Below, piece by piece: positions 8,177-16,367 of a stretch of 64,000 bases of DNA. Numbering within the stretch: position 1 is the stretch's first letter; each line of letters begins with the position of its first letter. The notes beneath the pieces are model-generated. The model had not been told where the DNA came from and did no database searches. It was given only the letters and a program-made list of their open reading frames with translations. The position numbers and the translations under genes were made by a program. The DNA is from Sphingobacterium alkalisoli. Lineage in GTDB: Bacteria > Bacteroidota > Bacteroidia > Sphingobacteriales > Sphingobacteriaceae. The DNA is taken from contig NZ_SUKA01000001.1 in NCBI RefSeq assembly GCF_005049105.1, positions 434,001 to 498,000 on the forward strand, given 5' to 3'.

Positions 8177-10099
8177 ATGGCAAGATTAAATTTGTTAGAG
8201 GAAACTCGTTTTGAAAAAGTACCTGTAAAGGTATATCCAGATCAAGATGCTGCCTCATTAGATGTTGCAAGACGTATTGCTACCATTATCAAAGAAAAGC
8301 AAGAAAAGGGTGAAATCGCTGTATTGGGTTTAGCCACAGGGGCGACGCCGATCAAAGTCTACAAAGAGCTGATTCGTCTTCACAAAGAAGAAGGGTTGAG
8401 TTTTAAAAATGTAGTGACTTTTAACTTGGATGAATACTATCCAATGCAGCCGACAGCCGATCAAAGTTATGTTCAGTTTATGGACAAACAGTTATTTGAT
8501 CACATCGACATTCCAAAAGAAAATATCAATATTCCCGATGGAACGCTGACATTGGAAGAAGTGCCCGCGTTCTGTGAAGGATATGAGCGAAAAATATCTT
8601 CTTTTGGCGGATTAGATATTCAGATTCTCGGTATCGGACGTACAGGTCACATCGGTTTTAATGAACCAGGATCTGCGCCCAATTCAGGCACACGTCTTGT
8701 TACGTTAGATGATTTGACGCGAAGAGATGCATCCCGTGATTTCGGAGGTAAGGAAAATGTACCGACCAAAGCGATTACCATGGGTGTGGGTACTATTTTC
8801 AAAGCCAAAGAAATTATTTTGATGGCATGGAACGAGAAGAAGGCAGAGATAGTGAAAAAAGCCATAGAAGGAGATATTTCTTCCGATATTCCGGCCACTT
8901 ATCTACAATTATCCGATCATGTAGAATTTATTTTAGATCAAGATGCGGCGTCCTTGCTGACACGCTTTGATCTACCTTGGTTGGCTGAAGATGTAATCTG
9001 GACGGAAACGCTAGCAAAAAAAGCCGTTGTATGGCTGTCATTACACTTGGACAAAGCCATCCTAAAGCTCACCGATGATGACTATAATAATCACGGTATG
9101 GCACAGCTCGTAACTGAACAAGGACCAGCTTATAATATCAATATTCGTATTTTCAATGAATTACAACGTACCATTACAGGATGGCCCGGAGGTAAGCCGA
9201 ATGTGGATGATAGTAGCCGTCCAGAGCGTGCCGAACCCGCACGTAAGAATGTATTGTTGTTCTCACCACATCCAGATGATGATGTGATCTCGATGGGAGG
9301 TACCTTCATCCGCTTAGCCGATCAAGGACATAATGTTCATGTTGCTTATCAGACTTCCGGTAATACAGCCGTGTGGGATGATGATGTATTGCGTTACCTG
9401 GAATTTGTTATGGATTTTGCACATGCCATTGCCGATGATAACGGTACTACGCGTAAAGTGTACGAAGAAGCGAGAGAATTTTTTAAAACAAAGCAACCAA
9501 ACCAGGTTGATCCCGAAATCATTCGTATCACGAAAGCATATATCCGTAAAGGAGAAGCCATTGCGGGGGCTCGGTTTGTAGGGCTTCCTGACGAAAATAT
9601 ACATTTTCAGGCGCTTCCATTCTATGATAGAGGTAAATTTTCAAAAGAGGTATCTTACGAAGATGATATTCAGCAAACCATAGAATTGCTTCGCAAGGTA
9701 AAACCACACCAAGTTTTTGCTGCCGGTGATTTTGCTGATCCACATGGAACACATAAAGTATGTTTCGATATATTATTTGAAGCCTTACACCGCTTATCGA
9801 AGACCGATGAATGGACGAAAGACTGTTGGTTGTGGTTGTACCGTGGTGCATGGCATGAATATCCAATTCATGAAATAGAGATGGCTGTACCACTTTCGCC
9901 ACAAGAGGTAAAACGCAAACGTTTAGCCATATTCAAACACCAGTCACAAAAAGATCTTCCGGTTTTCCCGGGTGATGATCCACGTGAATTCTGGGTGCGT
10001 GCCGAAGACCGCACCAGCGATACCGCAAGCCTATACCATAAGTTGGGTCTTGCCAATTACGAAGCGATCGAAGCATTTGTACGTTGGAAATTTGATTAA
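8177..10099 (+). CDS. nagB: Glucosamine-6-phosphate deaminase fused to a PIG-L/LmbE deacetylase domain
   Basis: Two-domain cytosolic enzyme (640 residues). Residues 1-270 are NagB, converting glucosamine-6-phosphate to fructose-6-phosphate and ammonia: D85 in NLDEYYP is the catalytic base, H158 and E163 lie in TGHIGFNEPG. The position equal to E. coli D141 is T156. Residues 355-640 are a PIG-L/LmbE zinc deacetylase with H365-P-D-D368 and H523-GT-H526. The natural reading is sequential deacetylation of an N-acetylglucosamine derivative and deamination in one polypeptide, though the deacetylase substrate is not proven. This fusion is known in Bacteroidota. It stands alone between its promoter and a terminator. 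Confidence 0.9.
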   Translation: MARLNLLEETRFEKVPVKVYPDQDAASLDVARRIATIIKEKQEKGEIAVLGLATGATPIKVYKELIRLHKEEGLSFKNVVTFNLDEYYPMQPTADQSYVQFMDKQLFDHIDIPKENINIPDGTLTLEEVPAFCEGYERKISSFGGLDIQILGIGRTGHIGFNEPGSAPNSGTRLVTLDDLTRRDASRDFGGKENVPTKAITMGVGTIFKAKEIILMAWNEKKAEIVKKAIEGDISSDIPATYLQLSDHVEFILDQDAASLLTRFDLPWLAEDVIWTETLAKKAVVWLSLHLDKAILKLTDDDYNNHGMAQLVTEQGPAYNINIRIFNELQRTITGWPGGKPNVDDSSRPERAEPARKNVLLFSPHPDDDVISMGGTFIRLADQGHNVHVAYQTSGNTAVWDDDVLRYLEFVMDFAHAIADDNGTTRKVYEEAREFFKTKQPNQVDPEIIRITKAYIRKGEAIAGARFVGLPDENIHFQALPFYDRGKFSKEVSYEDDIQQTIELLRKVKPHQVFAAGDFADPHGTHKVCFDILFEALHRLSKTDEWTKDCWLWLYRGAWHEYPIHEIEMAVPLSPQEVKRKRLAIFKHQSQKDLPVFPGDDPREFWVRAEDRTSDTASLYHKLGLANYEAIEAFVRWKFD

Positions 10100-10121
10100 A
10101 ATTTTTTTTTCTCAAAAAGGA

Positions 10122-10156
10122 AGAGAGCTACTTTAAATTAGGTAGCTCTTTTTTAT
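10122..10156 (+). terminator. Rho-independent terminator after nagB
   Basis: Eight-base stem AGAGCTAC (10124-10131) with GTAGCTCT (10142-10149), followed by a run of T. It lies 25 bases after the nagB stop. Confidence 0.8.
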
Positions 10157-10240
10157 AATTTCATCCGAGAATAGTTTTTATCTATCGAGGCCAAATCCAC
10201 ACTATTCGATATGACTAAAAGGGATATGTTCTCGTTATTA

Positions 10241-11170
10241 TTATACAAAAACAACGGAGAATGCTAAGCTTTCGAATCCCAAAACAGATAGGATGGTTTC
10301 GTGGAATATTAAGAATGCATATTTTAATGAATTCGGAATAAAGCCAAAATATTTTTTAAAAGCAGTAGTAAAGTGTGTCGCATGTTTATAACCCGTTAAT
10401 CGAGCAACATCCGATATACGGTGCTTTCCGGTCATGATCAGCTTTTTGGCATACAGCATTTTTGTTTCCAGGGTAAAGCTCATCACCGTTTTCCCGACAT
10501 GCAGCTTGAAATATTTTTTTAGGTACTGTTCATTCGTACCTATCATTTTTGCAAGGTCGCCTATGCTGTGGTTTTGGGTGAGGTCTTCCTGAATGATTTT
10601 TTTTGCCTCAATGACCTTATCCAGCAGTTGGTCTTTAACGATAGCTTTATTTTCTGACAGCAGTATTTCCATCTGCAAGGCCAGGGCCTCTAGTAATAGG
10701 CTTTGGGTTTTGATGCTACTCAGCAGGTCTTCACTGGTATACAGCGCTGCGACGCGTTGCTTGATCAGATCGATACGGCTGTTGGTTCGGATTACCCAGA
10801 TGTCGGAAGAAAGCAGTAACCCCGCATTATGGTGTACGTCAAGGTATTCCTTGGGGATAATGAATGCCATGATTTTTGCATTTTCTTTTATCGTAGAAAT
10901 ATCGAGCAGCTGTCCTGTCGTTACAAGATGGACGTTTGTATAATCGCATGCTACCGAATATTGCCGGTTACCTACGGCATAAGAACATGGAGCATGTCCT
11001 TCGATACAGAATATATTTAAGTAGCCTGATATAGGTAGTATAAGTTCAGATACAGTACTTCCATTCCAAATGCCATATTGCATAACAGCGCTCAACTCAG
11101 AGAAGAAGCTGTTTGCTAACAAAGGCGTCGTAAATTCTGAAAATGAATCGTTATTATCTAGTGGAGTCAT
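10241..11170 (-). CDS. AraC-family (PchR-like) transcriptional regulator
   Basis: The C-terminal half carries the two helix-turn-helix motifs of the AraC family: HSIGDLAKMIGTNEQYLKKYFK and, about 50 residues later, HRISDVARLTGYKHATHFTTAFKKYFGFIPNSLKY. The wording is typical of PchR/YbtA-like regulators that sense siderophores. The N-terminal half (about 1-185) is presumably the effector domain. It lies upstream of, and divergent from, the TonB/DUF4374 iron operon, so it is the prime candidate for its ligand-dependent activator. Odd: after the usual end at SLKY there is a hydrophobic tail of about 25 residues (FLIFHETILSVLGF...) that most relatives lack. A Fur-like palindrome lies in its leader. 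Confidence 0.85.
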   Translation of the reverse strand: MTPLDNNDSFSEFTTPLLANSFFSELSAVMQYGIWNGSTVSELILPISGYLNIFCIEGHAPCSYAVGNRQYSVACDYTNVHLVTTGQLLDISTIKENAKIMAFIIPKEYLDVHHNAGLLLSSDIWVIRTNSRIDLIKQRVAALYTSEDLLSSIKTQSLLLEALALQMEILLSENKAIVKDQLLDKVIEAKKIIQEDLTQNHSIGDLAKMIGTNEQYLKKYFKLHVGKTVMSFTLETKMLYAKKLIMTGKHRISDVARLTGYKHATHFTTAFKKYFGFIPNSLKYAFLIFHETILSVLGFESLAFSVVFV

Positions 11171-11211
11171 CTTACTACCTTGATTGATGGTCTGGTCTTA
11201 ATAGATGTTAT

Positions 11212-11226
11212 TTAGACTTGTTCCAA
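11212..11226. promoter_or_regulatory. Fur-like half-palindrome in the leader of the AraC gene
   Basis: TTAGACTTGTTCCAA differs by one base from the perfect box at 12320-12334. It lies just downstream of the predicted transcription start of the minus-strand regulator gene, where a bound repressor would block it. Assignment to Fur or another metal repressor is inference from the iron context. Confidence 0.45.
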
Positions 11227-11234
11227 GCTGTATG

Positions 11235-11265
11235 CAAACGTAATGAAAATGCTTTGCATTTACAA
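11235..11265 (-). promoter_or_regulatory. Promoter of the AraC-family regulator
   Basis: On the minus strand, TTG (complement of 11263-11265) and TACGTTTG (complement of 11235-11242) are 20 bases apart, matching the Bacteroidota consensus. The predicted leader is about 60 bases. Confidence 0.5.
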
Positions 11266-11286
11266 ACGCACTAATTTCCACTTCAA

Positions 11287-11347
11287 GGGGTAAAATTCCG
11301 CCAAAAAGTTTTTCGGGGTGCCCCATATTTTGGCGGAATTTTACCCC
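11287..11347. repeat. Perfect 20-bp inverted repeat upstream of the HU-like gene
   Basis: The left arm 11287-11306 is the exact reverse complement of the right arm 11328-11347, with a 21-base spacer that itself holds GGGG-TG-CCCC. There is no T-run after it on either strand, so it is not an ordinary terminator. Its right edge reaches the place where the -33 element of the HU promoter (-7 box at 11369) would lie. An operator, a cruciform or a remnant of a small palindromic element are all possible. Confidence 0.8.
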
Positions 11348-11368
11348 CTCCGCGCCAGACCGATGTAC

Positions 11369-11376
11369 TATGTTTG
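11369..11376 (+). promoter_or_regulatory. -7 box of the HU-like gene
   Basis: TATGTTTG fits TAnnTTTG, 56 bases before the start codon. No TTG stands at the usual -33 distance; the end of the 20-bp inverted repeat lies there instead, which hints that the promoter needs an activator. Confidence 0.4.
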
Positions 11377-11432
11377 TACCGTTGCAACAAGAGTTCGTAA
11401 ATGTTTAGTGTTTAATTTAAATTTTTGTAATT

Positions 11433-11816
11433 ATGGCAATTAAGTACAATGTGGCCGAAATCGGCAAACCGGGAGATCCTACGGCTCCCAAAAAGTTCTA
11501 CGCACGTCCGGTAAGTGCCGGAGAAGTCGTACTGGAAGATTTAGCTTCCGATATTTCACATGCTTCGTCTATAAACGAGGTCGATGTATATGCTGTGCTA
11601 CAGAGTCTGCTAAGGGAGATCCCGCGCAACATCTCGCGGGGATACATTGTCCGTCTGGGTAATCTGGGTTCCTTTCACTTGGGTTCGAACAGCACCGGCA
11701 CCGATACAAGGGAAGAGGTCAACGCCACGAACATCGTTCGTACACGTTTGATTTTCCACCCGGGCAAGCAGCTAAAAACGCTCCTGCAGGGTTTAACTTT
11801 TAAGAAAACCGAGTAG
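11433..11816 (+). CDS. HU-like DNA-binding protein (HU/IHF superfamily, Bacteroidota type)
   Basis: A protein of 127 residues with the long-N-terminus HU-like architecture common in Bacteroidota: MAIKYNVAEIGKPGDPTAPKKFYARP, a helical region (VDVYAVLQSLLREIPRNISRGYIVRLGNLGSFHL) and a C-terminal beta part (IVRTRLIFHPGKQLKTLL). Such proteins bend DNA and compact the nucleoid; many paralogues per genome are usual. It sits alone between the regulator and the iron operon and has its own terminator, so it need not belong to the iron system. Confidence 0.8.
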   Translation: MAIKYNVAEIGKPGDPTAPKKFYARPVSAGEVVLEDLASDISHASSINEVDVYAVLQSLLREIPRNISRGYIVRLGNLGSFHLGSNSTGTDTREEVNATNIVRTRLIFHPGKQLKTLLQGLTFKKTE

Positions 11817-11840
11817 TTCAACTTTTTGAATTACAGGCCG

Positions 11841-11874
11841 AAGTCTGCATCTATTGGGTGCAGACTTTTTTTTT
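11841..11874 (+). terminator. Terminator after the HU-like gene
   Basis: Nine-base stem AAGTCTGCA (11841-11849) with TGCAGACTT (11859-11867), followed by a run of T. Confidence 0.85.
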
Positions 11875-11903
11875 GCCCCAAAAGAGCCTAAAACGACTGT
11901 GTT

Positions 11904-11971
11904 AAAATAAAAAAACGCTTCGCAAACTTTCCAAAATCTGTGGACAAGTTGACAAAGTTTACGAAACGTTT
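11904..11971 (-). terminator. Minus-strand terminator-like hairpin
   Basis: Arms 11913-11930 and 11954-11971 pair over all 18 positions in minus-strand RNA (16 Watson-Crick and two G-U pairs) and are followed on that strand by a T-run (complement of 11904-11915). In plus-strand RNA two positions become C-A mismatches. The orientation implies a minus-strand transcript ending here although no gene lies to its right. Confidence 0.4.
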
Positions 11972-12283
11972 TAAAAAACGACTTCGGCGAGTTTTAAAAA
12001 CGGTTTTTTTGGACTTTTTTGATTAAAAACCTATATCATAGATTAATTTAATTAATCCAAAAATACTTGAGTTAAGCGTGCTGAACGCAATAAAAAGTGT
12101 TGTAAATTTAGCAACCGTGCGAGCCCGCTACGAGGCAATATCGCACTACTCAGTTCGCTGATAGCTCAAATAAAATGGCTAAGCCAGCTCATTGACCTAC
12201 TTACGTGATGAGCATCGACTATTTATGAGTGTAAGATATTTCCGATTGTGAAGCTTTTTTTTCCGAATGCGTCATTCTTCTAT

Positions 12284-12298
12284 TTAGAATAATTCTAA
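12284..12298. promoter_or_regulatory. Fur-like operator 1 of the iron operon
   Basis: TTAGAATAATTCTAA is a palindrome with TTAGA/TCTAA arms and five bases between. It lies just upstream of the possible -33 element TTG at 12301-12303. Confidence 0.55.
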
Positions 12299-12319
12299 TT
12301 TTGCGTCGTTGAATTTTAT

Positions 12320-12334
12320 TTAGACTTGTTCTAA
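12320..12334. promoter_or_regulatory. Fur-like operator 2 overlapping the -7 region of the iron operon
   Basis: TTAGACTTGTTCTAA has the same TTAGA-N5-TCTAA structure as operator 1, 36 bases downstream. It covers TAGACTTG (12321-12328), a one-mismatch -7 box 17 bases after TTG at 12301-12303. Occupancy would block the promoter, as expected for an iron-responsive repressor. Confidence 0.55.
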
Positions 12335-12368
12335 GGAAAGTTTCAATGTACTATATTAAGCTTTATTA

Positions 12369-14840
12369 ATGAAACAATTTTATTCGACTGTCTTTTTTAT
12401 CTTATTATCCGTGCTAGTATCGGCACAGACGGGGGATATAACCGGCAAGGTCCATTTAGAAGATGGTACACCGTTGAGCAATGTCACCGTTCGTGTCGTC
12501 GGAACAGAAATAGCAGGGATGTCGAATAATAAAGGTTTCTATACGTTAAAAAATGTTCCTTTCGGAAGGCAGGAGATTCGTGTTTCATCCGTAGAGATTG
12601 ATGCAACGACGTTGACACTTGTCGTGAGAAACGCAAAAGAACATCTCGATGTACACATCAGTCCGAAAGGTGATATCACATTAGATGAGGTAGCTGTCAA
12701 AGGTATGACCGTTAAGAAGGAGATGGAAACCAGTGGGTTTGCCGTTGCGGTGATAGAAACCAAAGAAGCGTCTTTACGAAATCTGACTACGAACGAGCTG
12801 TTGGATCGAGCGGTTGGTGTAAGGGTAAGGCAAAATGGAGGGGTGGGTTCACAGGTAGACTATAACCTAAATGGTATGTCGGGCAGTACCATAGGTGTCT
12901 TTATAGACGGAATAGAGACATCAACGTATGGTTCATCTTTTAACTTGAATAATATTCCTCCATCGATGATCGAGCGTATTGAAGTATATAAAGGCGTCCT
13001 TCCGGCACATCTGTCAGGAAATTACATTGGCGGTGCTATCAATGTAGTAATGAAGAGAGATGCGTCTCTAAATAATATTACTGCAGCAGTATCTTACGGA
13101 TCATTTGGTACATATAATGGCGATTTGTCAACAATTTTAAGGCACAAGAAAAGCGGATTTACATTTCGGGGTAGTGGTTTTTATACCCATTCGGATAACA
13201 GCTACACAACATGGGGGGAATCAACCACCTACGTAGATTATAGAGGCGCAGTAACAAGGCCTTTTCGGGCTAAACGTTTTAATAACGAATACCATTCGAC
13301 CGCAGGTCGATTTGAAGCCGGTTTTACGGATGTAAAATGGGCAGATGTGTTTTTTATCGGATATAATGTCTCGAAAAGCTATGAGGAGGTACCTCACGGC
13401 ATCTCGATGGCCACTCCCTATGTAGGACGATTTAATGAGGCAAAGGCTAACGTTTGGAGTTTGAACTACAATAAACGAGATCTATTTGTTGAAGGCCTTG
13501 CTTTAAACGTGAATGCCACGGTAAGTGATAGGAGTACTTATTTGGAGGATACAGTTACTTTTAAATATAATTGGGACGGTTCACTGCGTGAAATTATTGA
13601 CGACGGAGAGCGGAAGCCACTACGAAAGATATACACCGATGAGTTTGGTCAAATTCAATATGAAGCGCAGCAAGGGCGTCCTACAATGAGTCTTATCAAT
13701 CGTAATATCATCAATGCTCGTTCTAATCTCGCTTATATGTTCATGCCTGGTCATCGCATATCATTAAATCATAAGTACGAACGGACGGATCGTGATGACA
13801 ATAATTTGCTTAAGCCAGTACCCAAGGATCTCGTCACGACAAGTCAGACGATTCAAAATATCTTAGCTTTTAATTACGAAACTGAGATATGGCAAGGAAG
13901 AATAAAAACAAATGCTCAGCTCAAATATACCGGAGATCGGAACAATCAGAGGAAGGTTGATTTTGTTTATCCTGAAGGTCAGCAGACAATTAACCGGCGC
14001 GATACAACAATCTTGAATAATAATATAGGCTACTCCTTCGCTTTAGCATTCAAAGTGATGCCTCGGCTTTATGTTGTAACTTCTGCTGAAAATTCCGTTG
14101 TCTCACCAACAGAGACTCAACGATTTGGCGAACCGGAGCGGAATATAATACCAAATGTCGAGCTCACGCCCGAGCGAAACATCAACTATAATCTTGGGAT
14201 TCGAACAGATGCGTTAGAGCGAGGAAAGAGCAAAATATCATTATATGCGAGCGCTTTCTGGCGTAACGGATATGATAAAATTATGACACAAACATTTGAT
14301 GCTGATACCATTGAAAATGTGGACAATGCGACGTTGGATGTTACCAAATTCATCAATTTAGGAATGACACAAGCGAGAGGCTTTGAAGCTGAGGTAATCT
14401 ATGTTTTTGATAATAAACTTAATGCATCGTTCAATTTTTCAAAGTTCAAAAATTTAATGAAGGGCGAGTTTGATAATCAAGGAAATCCTAATCCGTACCA
14501 TAATGAGTTAGTGTCAAATGAACCATACTTTACAATAAATAGCAATGTCCAGTATAGGCTAAATAATGCCTTTCAAAAGAGATCCATTCTGAATTTATAT
14601 TACAATTTTGGTTTTGTACAGGAGTACAATATAGCTTGGCGTAATCCAGATTGGGGTGTAACTCCCGCACAATTTGCTCATGATTTGGGAGCAAGTTATC
14701 GTTTCCCTTCCCAAAAGCTTGTCGTGAGCCTAGATGCAAAGAATATATTCAACGCGGAGTTGTACGATAATTTTAAGAAGCAAAAGCCAGGGAGAGGAAT
14801 ATATGTTAAACTAAATTATACCATCAATAAATTTTTATAA
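12369..14840 (+). CDS. TonB-dependent outer-membrane receptor, probably for ferric siderophore (XusA-like)
   Basis: Outer-membrane receptor of 823 residues. A signal peptide (1-19, ending VSAQ) is followed by a carboxypeptidase-regulatory-like beta-sandwich (about 20-95), a plug domain (TKEASLRNLTTNELLDRAVGVRVRQNGG..., IERIEVYKGVLPAHLSGNYIGGAINVVMK) and a 22-strand barrel to the C-terminus, which ends with an aromatic-rich strand closing in Phe-Leu. No SusD partner follows, so it is not a SusC-type glycan transporter. The next gene encodes a DUF4374 lipoprotein, the XusA-XusB order known from Bacteroides siderophore uptake. Fur-like boxes in the promoter support an iron substrate; the exact ligand cannot be read. 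Confidence 0.88.
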   Translation: MKQFYSTVFFILLSVLVSAQTGDITGKVHLEDGTPLSNVTVRVVGTEIAGMSNNKGFYTLKNVPFGRQEIRVSSVEIDATTLTLVVRNAKEHLDVHISPKGDITLDEVAVKGMTVKKEMETSGFAVAVIETKEASLRNLTTNELLDRAVGVRVRQNGGVGSQVDYNLNGMSGSTIGVFIDGIETSTYGSSFNLNNIPPSMIERIEVYKGVLPAHLSGNYIGGAINVVMKRDASLNNITAAVSYGSFGTYNGDLSTILRHKKSGFTFRGSGFYTHSDNSYTTWGESTTYVDYRGAVTRPFRAKRFNNEYHSTAGRFEAGFTDVKWADVFFIGYNVSKSYEEVPHGISMATPYVGRFNEAKANVWSLNYNKRDLFVEGLALNVNATVSDRSTYLEDTVTFKYNWDGSLREIIDDGERKPLRKIYTDEFGQIQYEAQQGRPTMSLINRNIINARSNLAYMFMPGHRISLNHKYERTDRDDNNLLKPVPKDLVTTSQTIQNILAFNYETEIWQGRIKTNAQLKYTGDRNNQRKVDFVYPEGQQTINRRDTTILNNNIGYSFALAFKVMPRLYVVTSAENSVVSPTETQRFGEPERNIIPNVELTPERNINYNLGIRTDALERGKSKISLYASAFWRNGYDKIMTQTFDADTIENVDNATLDVTKFINLGMTQARGFEAEVIYVFDNKLNASFNFSKFKNLMKGEFDNQGNPNPYHNELVSNEPYFTINSNVQYRLNNAFQKRSILNLYYNFGFVQEYNIAWRNPDWGVTPAQFAHDLGASYRFPSQKLVVSLDAKNIFNAELYDNFKKQKPGRGIYVKLNYTINKFL

Positions 14841-14852
14841 GCAAATTATATC

Positions 14853-16235
14853 ATGAAAAAAAATCTATTAAAGTCTGCTTTGTATGCAACAGCATTACTT
14901 GCTTTGACATTCACAGGATGTAATAAAGATAATGGCCCTGATACGGAGCCAGAAGATACCGATACTCGTTGGATTACGTTGACAGCAGCAATGTCGTTAG
15001 GTGCCGACGGAGCACCTCCCACTACAACTAATGGCAACGGTGGTACGCTGGCCTACGGTATTACGCACGGGCAGGCTATCGATCCTAATTTTGAACTGGA
15101 TATTTATCCAGCAGGGAAAGGATTGATGTTAACTTCGCCACGTACATCCCGTGTACAAGCATCAGAAGATGGTAAAATCTTATTTGATATTCAGTATACT
15201 GGGGCCGATGCAGGCTTATTTCAGTCCTATCAAGTTGCTGGTCAAGGTAATTATACTACATTCGGACGCGAGGTAAATACACAAGATATATTAGGTACTC
15301 AGCCACGTTGGATCAAATCAACAGATGAACTTGGTGTAGGCGTCAATTCAGATGGCGCTACACTTACCACAGAATATGACGGGACTGGCTTGACAGCTAC
15401 ATTCAAGAGAAATGTTAGAACGGTACGTGTAGCTATTTTGGATTTGAAAGATCCTGGTATGATTAATACTCGTCAAGTACCTGTTTCCTTCCCTGACGAA
15501 CTTGCTGTACAGGGATATACTTTGGGTCGTACAGACGTTCCGCTTATCAATGCGGCAAAAACCAAGATATACATAGGTTGCGCCGTAAGCAAAATAGATC
15601 CGACTAAACCTTCATTGAACTTGGATGGTACAGTTGCTTGGACTACAAATGATAATACAAATAATACTATTGGTACGGTTACTTTAGTTCTGGATTATCC
15701 AACATTGAGAAATCCTGAATTTATTATTTCGAACGTGGCAAAGGGAAATAATAATGGTTATAGAACAAAAACTCAACATGTAGGCACTGACGGTCATATC
15801 TACCAGGCCGTGGCTACTAACGGTTTCCAAATTCTTCGTATAAGTAAGGAAACAGATAAATATGATGACACATACGAATTTAATCTCAACACTGCATTAG
15901 GTACCACTGGTACTTCCATTAGAGGTTTTAGATACATTAAAGACGGTAAAGCAATAGTTCTTTATCATGAAACAGATAAATCAGGCGGGTACATTGCATT
16001 AGTTGATCTGAATGCCAAGACTGCAAAAAAACTAGCAACAGAAATTGAAGCAGATACAGAATTAAATTTCGGGCAGCATCAAAACGTAGGGGTCGTGGGA
16101 GATTACGCATATATTCCACTAACTCCTGCTGGAAAGGCTGGTAACGTTTACGTCGTTAACTGGAAAGAAGAAACTATTGTCAAAGGAGCTAAGTTGACCG
16201 GGTACGCATTTGCAAGATATATCGGTTCTTATTAA
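14853..16235 (+). CDS. DUF4374-family lipoprotein, XusB-like siderophore-binding candidate
   Basis: Lipoprotein of 460 residues: the signal peptide ends in the lipobox FTGC with Cys23, followed by an acidic linker. The rest is repetitive beta-rich sequence with propeller-like blades (for example RVAILDLKDPG, HVGTDGHIYQAVATNGFQILRISKE, GGYIALVDLNAKTAKKLA), matching what I know of the DUF4374 family. XusB of Bacteroides thetaiotaomicron, a surface lipoprotein binding ferric enterobactin, belongs to this family. It begins 12 bases after the receptor stop, hence the same operon. Probable role: extracellular capture of ferric siderophore and delivery to the receptor. Confidence 0.8.
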   Translation: MKKNLLKSALYATALLALTFTGCNKDNGPDTEPEDTDTRWITLTAAMSLGADGAPPTTTNGNGGTLAYGITHGQAIDPNFELDIYPAGKGLMLTSPRTSRVQASEDGKILFDIQYTGADAGLFQSYQVAGQGNYTTFGREVNTQDILGTQPRWIKSTDELGVGVNSDGATLTTEYDGTGLTATFKRNVRTVRVAILDLKDPGMINTRQVPVSFPDELAVQGYTLGRTDVPLINAAKTKIYIGCAVSKIDPTKPSLNLDGTVAWTTNDNTNNTIGTVTLVLDYPTLRNPEFIISNVAKGNNNGYRTKTQHVGTDGHIYQAVATNGFQILRISKETDKYDDTYEFNLNTALGTTGTSIRGFRYIKDGKAIVLYHETDKSGGYIALVDLNAKTAKKLATEIEADTELNFGQHQNVGVVGDYAYIPLTPAGKAGNVYVVNWKEETIVKGAKLTGYAFARYIGSY

Positions 16236-16272
16236 TCGATAAAAAACTAAAGCAGATATCTTTAGTTATCAA

Positions 16273-16310
16273 ATCAGGTAGGTTCCACGAACCTTACCTG
16301 ATTTGTGCTT
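16273..16310 (+). terminator. Hairpin between the DUF4374 and ankyrin genes
   Basis: ATCAGGTAGGTT (16273-16284) pairs with AACCTTACCTGAT (16290-16302) with one bulged base. The following T-run is weak, so it may attenuate rather than end transcription, giving more receptor and lipoprotein than reductase mRNA. Confidence 0.5.
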
Positions 16311-16367
16311 AAGATAGATTTTGTTATTAATTTCGATGTTATCCAGATAAAATAAATATTCACACAT

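Larger units (their letters stand above)
11817..12368. other. 552-bp intergenic region between the HU-like gene and the TonB receptor
   Basis: No credible protein gene is visible. It holds the HU terminator (11841-11874), a minus-strand hairpin with T-run (11904-11971), a possible minus-strand promoter at 12058-12090 (TATTTTTG 22 bases after TTG), a GC-richer unexplained stretch at about 12115-12240, and two Fur-like boxes next to the receptor promoter. Confidence 0.6.

Noticed and set aside
10241..11816. A mobile island boundary at the regulator and HU-like genes
   Set aside because: No integrase, transposase, tRNA target or target-site duplication is found; the 20-bp dyad alone does not define an element.
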